Assembly: GCA_041987545.1 (NCBI GenBank)
Contig: JBHIWH010000009.1
Location: 105,263-169,262 of the forward strand
Reading direction: 5' to 3'
From: JAJRXR01 sp041987545
GTDB taxonomy: Bacteria > Planctomycetota > Phycisphaerae > Phycisphaerales > UBA1924
DNA: 64,000 bases
Shown: positions 62,952 through 64,000 of the stretch, one piece after another
Position numbering within the stretch: position 1 is the stretch's first letter
Layout: each line of letters starts with the position of its first letter
Position numbers and translations under genes: made by a program
The notes under the pieces: generated by a model
Databases searched by the model: none
The model's input: only the letters and a program-made list of their open reading frames with translations
Told to the model about the DNA's origin: nothing

Positions 62952-64000
62952 ATGCGCCAGTACCTCGACCTCCTCGAGCACGTCCTGCACCGCGGCGTCA
63001 AGCGCGACGACCGCACCGGAACCGGCTCCCTGGCCGTCTTCGGCGCCCAGGCCCGCTACGACCTCGCCTTCTCCTTCCCCCTCCTCACCACCAAGAAGCT
63101 CCACACCCGCTCCATCGTCCACGAGCTCCTCTGGTTCCTCCGGGGCGACACCAACGCACGGTCCCTGAACGACGTCGGCGTCTCCATCTGGGACGAGTGG
63201 GCCGACCCGGAGACCGGCGACCTGGGCCCGGTCTACGGCGCCCAGTGGCGCTCCTGGCCCACCCCCGGCGGCGAGAGCATCGACCAGATCGCCGCCCTGG
63301 TGGACGGCCTCAAGGCCAACCCCTTCTCCCGCCGCCACGTCGTCACCGCCTGGAACCCGGGCCAGCTCGACCTGATGGCCCTGCCCCCTTGCCACTGCCT
63401 CTTCCAGCTCTTCGTCGCCCCCGCCGACGACGGCGGGCCCCACATGCTCTCCTGCCAGCTCTACCAACGTTCCGCCGACCTGTTCCTCGGCGTCCCCTTC
63501 AACATCGCCAGCTACGCCCTGCTCACCTGCATGCTCGCCCAGGTCTGCGGCTACCGCCCCGCCGAGTTCGTCCACACCCTCGGCGACGCCCACCTCTACC
63601 TCAACCACGTCGAGCAGGCCCGCGAGCAGCTCGCCCGCGAGCCCCGCGACCCCCCCACCCTCCGCCTCAACCCGGGCGTCGCCTCGATCCTCGACTTCAC
63701 CTACGATCTGTATTACGACACGGAGTTCTTCCAGACGGATGATGCGGTCTTCATGGACCAGTTCCGGGCATTGGCTGGTTATGCACTTACGCCCAAGGTG
63801 GACGCGGGTGTCTGGGCAGCGGTCGGATTGCAATCGGATTCAGGTTGGCAACCGGTTGCCGGAGGCAGCAACCGCATCCGCACCGGTTACGCGGACCGTA
63901 TCGCAGGTTACGTCGCGGCGGATATCGGCCAGCTTGGTTCGCATGTGGTCGTCACTGCGGGATGGGAGGAGGATCCCGGAAACTTCTTCATGGAATCCGA
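62952..64000 (+). CDS. thyA: Thymidylate synthase, 3' end replaced by foreign sequence
   Basis: Makes dTMP from dUMP with methylene-THF. From ATG 62952 the frame runs open to the window end. Residues 1-252 are clearly ThyA: KRDDRTGTGSLAVFG, HELLWFLRGDTN, GPVYGAQWRSWPTP, Cys147 nucleophile in LPPCHCLFQ, QRSADLFLGVPFNIASYALL, HLYLNHVEQAREQL. The expected last ~20 residues (EGYxPHPxIKAPxAV) are missing; after FTYD at about 63708 the frame continues as unrelated protein (QTDDAVFMDQFRALAGYALT). Composition changes there. Treat as ThyA broken or misjoined at 63708. Confidence 0.88.
   Translation, partial: MRQYLDLLEHVLHRGVKRDDRTGTGSLAVFGAQARYDLAFSFPLLTTKKLHTRSIVHELLWFLRGDTNARSLNDVGVSIWDEWADPETGDLGPVYGAQWRSWPTPGGESIDQIAALVDGLKANPFSRRHVVTAWNPGQLDLMALPPCHCLFQLFVAPADDGGPHMLSCQLYQRSADLFLGVPFNIASYALLTCMLAQVCGYRPAEFVHTLGDAHLYLNHVEQAREQLAREPRDPPTLRLNPGVASILDFTYDLYYDTEFFQTDDAVFMDQFRALAGYALTPKVDAGVWAAVGLQSDSGWQPVAGGSNRIRTGYADRIAGYVAADIGQLGSHVVVTAGWEEDPGNFFMES
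63708..64000 (+). other. Low-GC foreign tail, in frame with thyA
   Basis: The last 293 bp use codons rare in the rest of the window (ttg, tat, gca, caa, cat, gga, ctt) and have clearly lower GC. In the thyA frame they read without a stop: GYALTPKVDAGVWAAVGLQS, RIAGYVAADIGQLGSHVVVT, alternating hydrophobic/polar as in membrane beta-barrel strands. Coding, but from a different source; parent gene unknown. Confidence 0.7.

Overview
The window is very GC-rich, about 70% or more over most of its length, and reads like a chromosome segment of a planctomycete of the Phycisphaerae/Phycisphaerales type. The supporting signs are Ser/Thr kinases paired with ECF sigma factors, secreted proteins ending in PEP-CTERM-like tails, two proteins ending in a Gly-Cys-Pro (GC-type) dockerin-like domain with the DFSDVI motif, DUF1080 and PA14 architectures, M28-PDZ peptidases, and frequent GTG/TTG starts. 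Names rest on motif recognition only; no database search was run.

Layout. 1-11.6 kb is ordinary chromosome: a DMT transporter end and an ArnT-like glycosyltransferase diverge from mutS, followed by TPR and DUF6624 lipoproteins, a thioredoxin-like protein, a PEP-CTERM protein, a release-factor-like protein, tsaD, hflX and a small four-cysteine protein. 11.8-30.2 kb is an integrative element inserted in tRNA-Thr(CGT). A 50-bp direct repeat of the 3' half of the tRNA (11856-11905 and 30181-30230) bounds about 18.3 kb, and a tyrosine recombinase lies against the intact tRNA. Behind it come a frameshifted RecA-like ATPase, two helix-turn-helix proteins, small unknown proteins and a methyltransferase remnant. 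Next are an ECF sigma / kinase-formylglycine-enzyme fusion module, an RHS remnant, and a large envelope-stress-like cargo: a DUF2383 protein, two small lipoproteins, a DUF1328 protein, an OmpR-type two-component system, an ethylene-receptor-like sensor without a kinase, a PRC-barrel protein, and YqjD/YqjE-like small membrane proteins.

30.4-43.4 kb returns to chromosome: a second ECF sigma factor with a zinc-finger kinase-TPR protein, secreted and dockerin-tailed proteins, a 1,124-residue PA14/propeller/DUF1080 protein, a trypsin-like protease and a secretin-like protein. 43.5-50.9 kb is a head-to-tail array of five paralogous TPR-sulfotransferases, the most unusual chromosomal feature here. 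50.9-64 kb carries gcvP, an M28-PDZ peptidase, a lipoprotein, a DinB-like protein, a thioesterase, a STAS protein coupled to purN, a gluzincin-PDZ protein, a PadR/HAAS-type pair with a likely PadR operator, and thyA. thyA loses its expected C-terminus at about 63708, where base composition and codon use change abruptly to the window end; this looks like a chimeric join or a recent insertion.

How the parts may work together: the element brings its own recombination module and a regulated set of envelope and stress proteins, probably under the OmpR-type system and the sigma/kinase pair. The sulfotransferase array has the layout of one locus making related sulfation enzymes for different substrates; its substrates cannot be read from the sequence.
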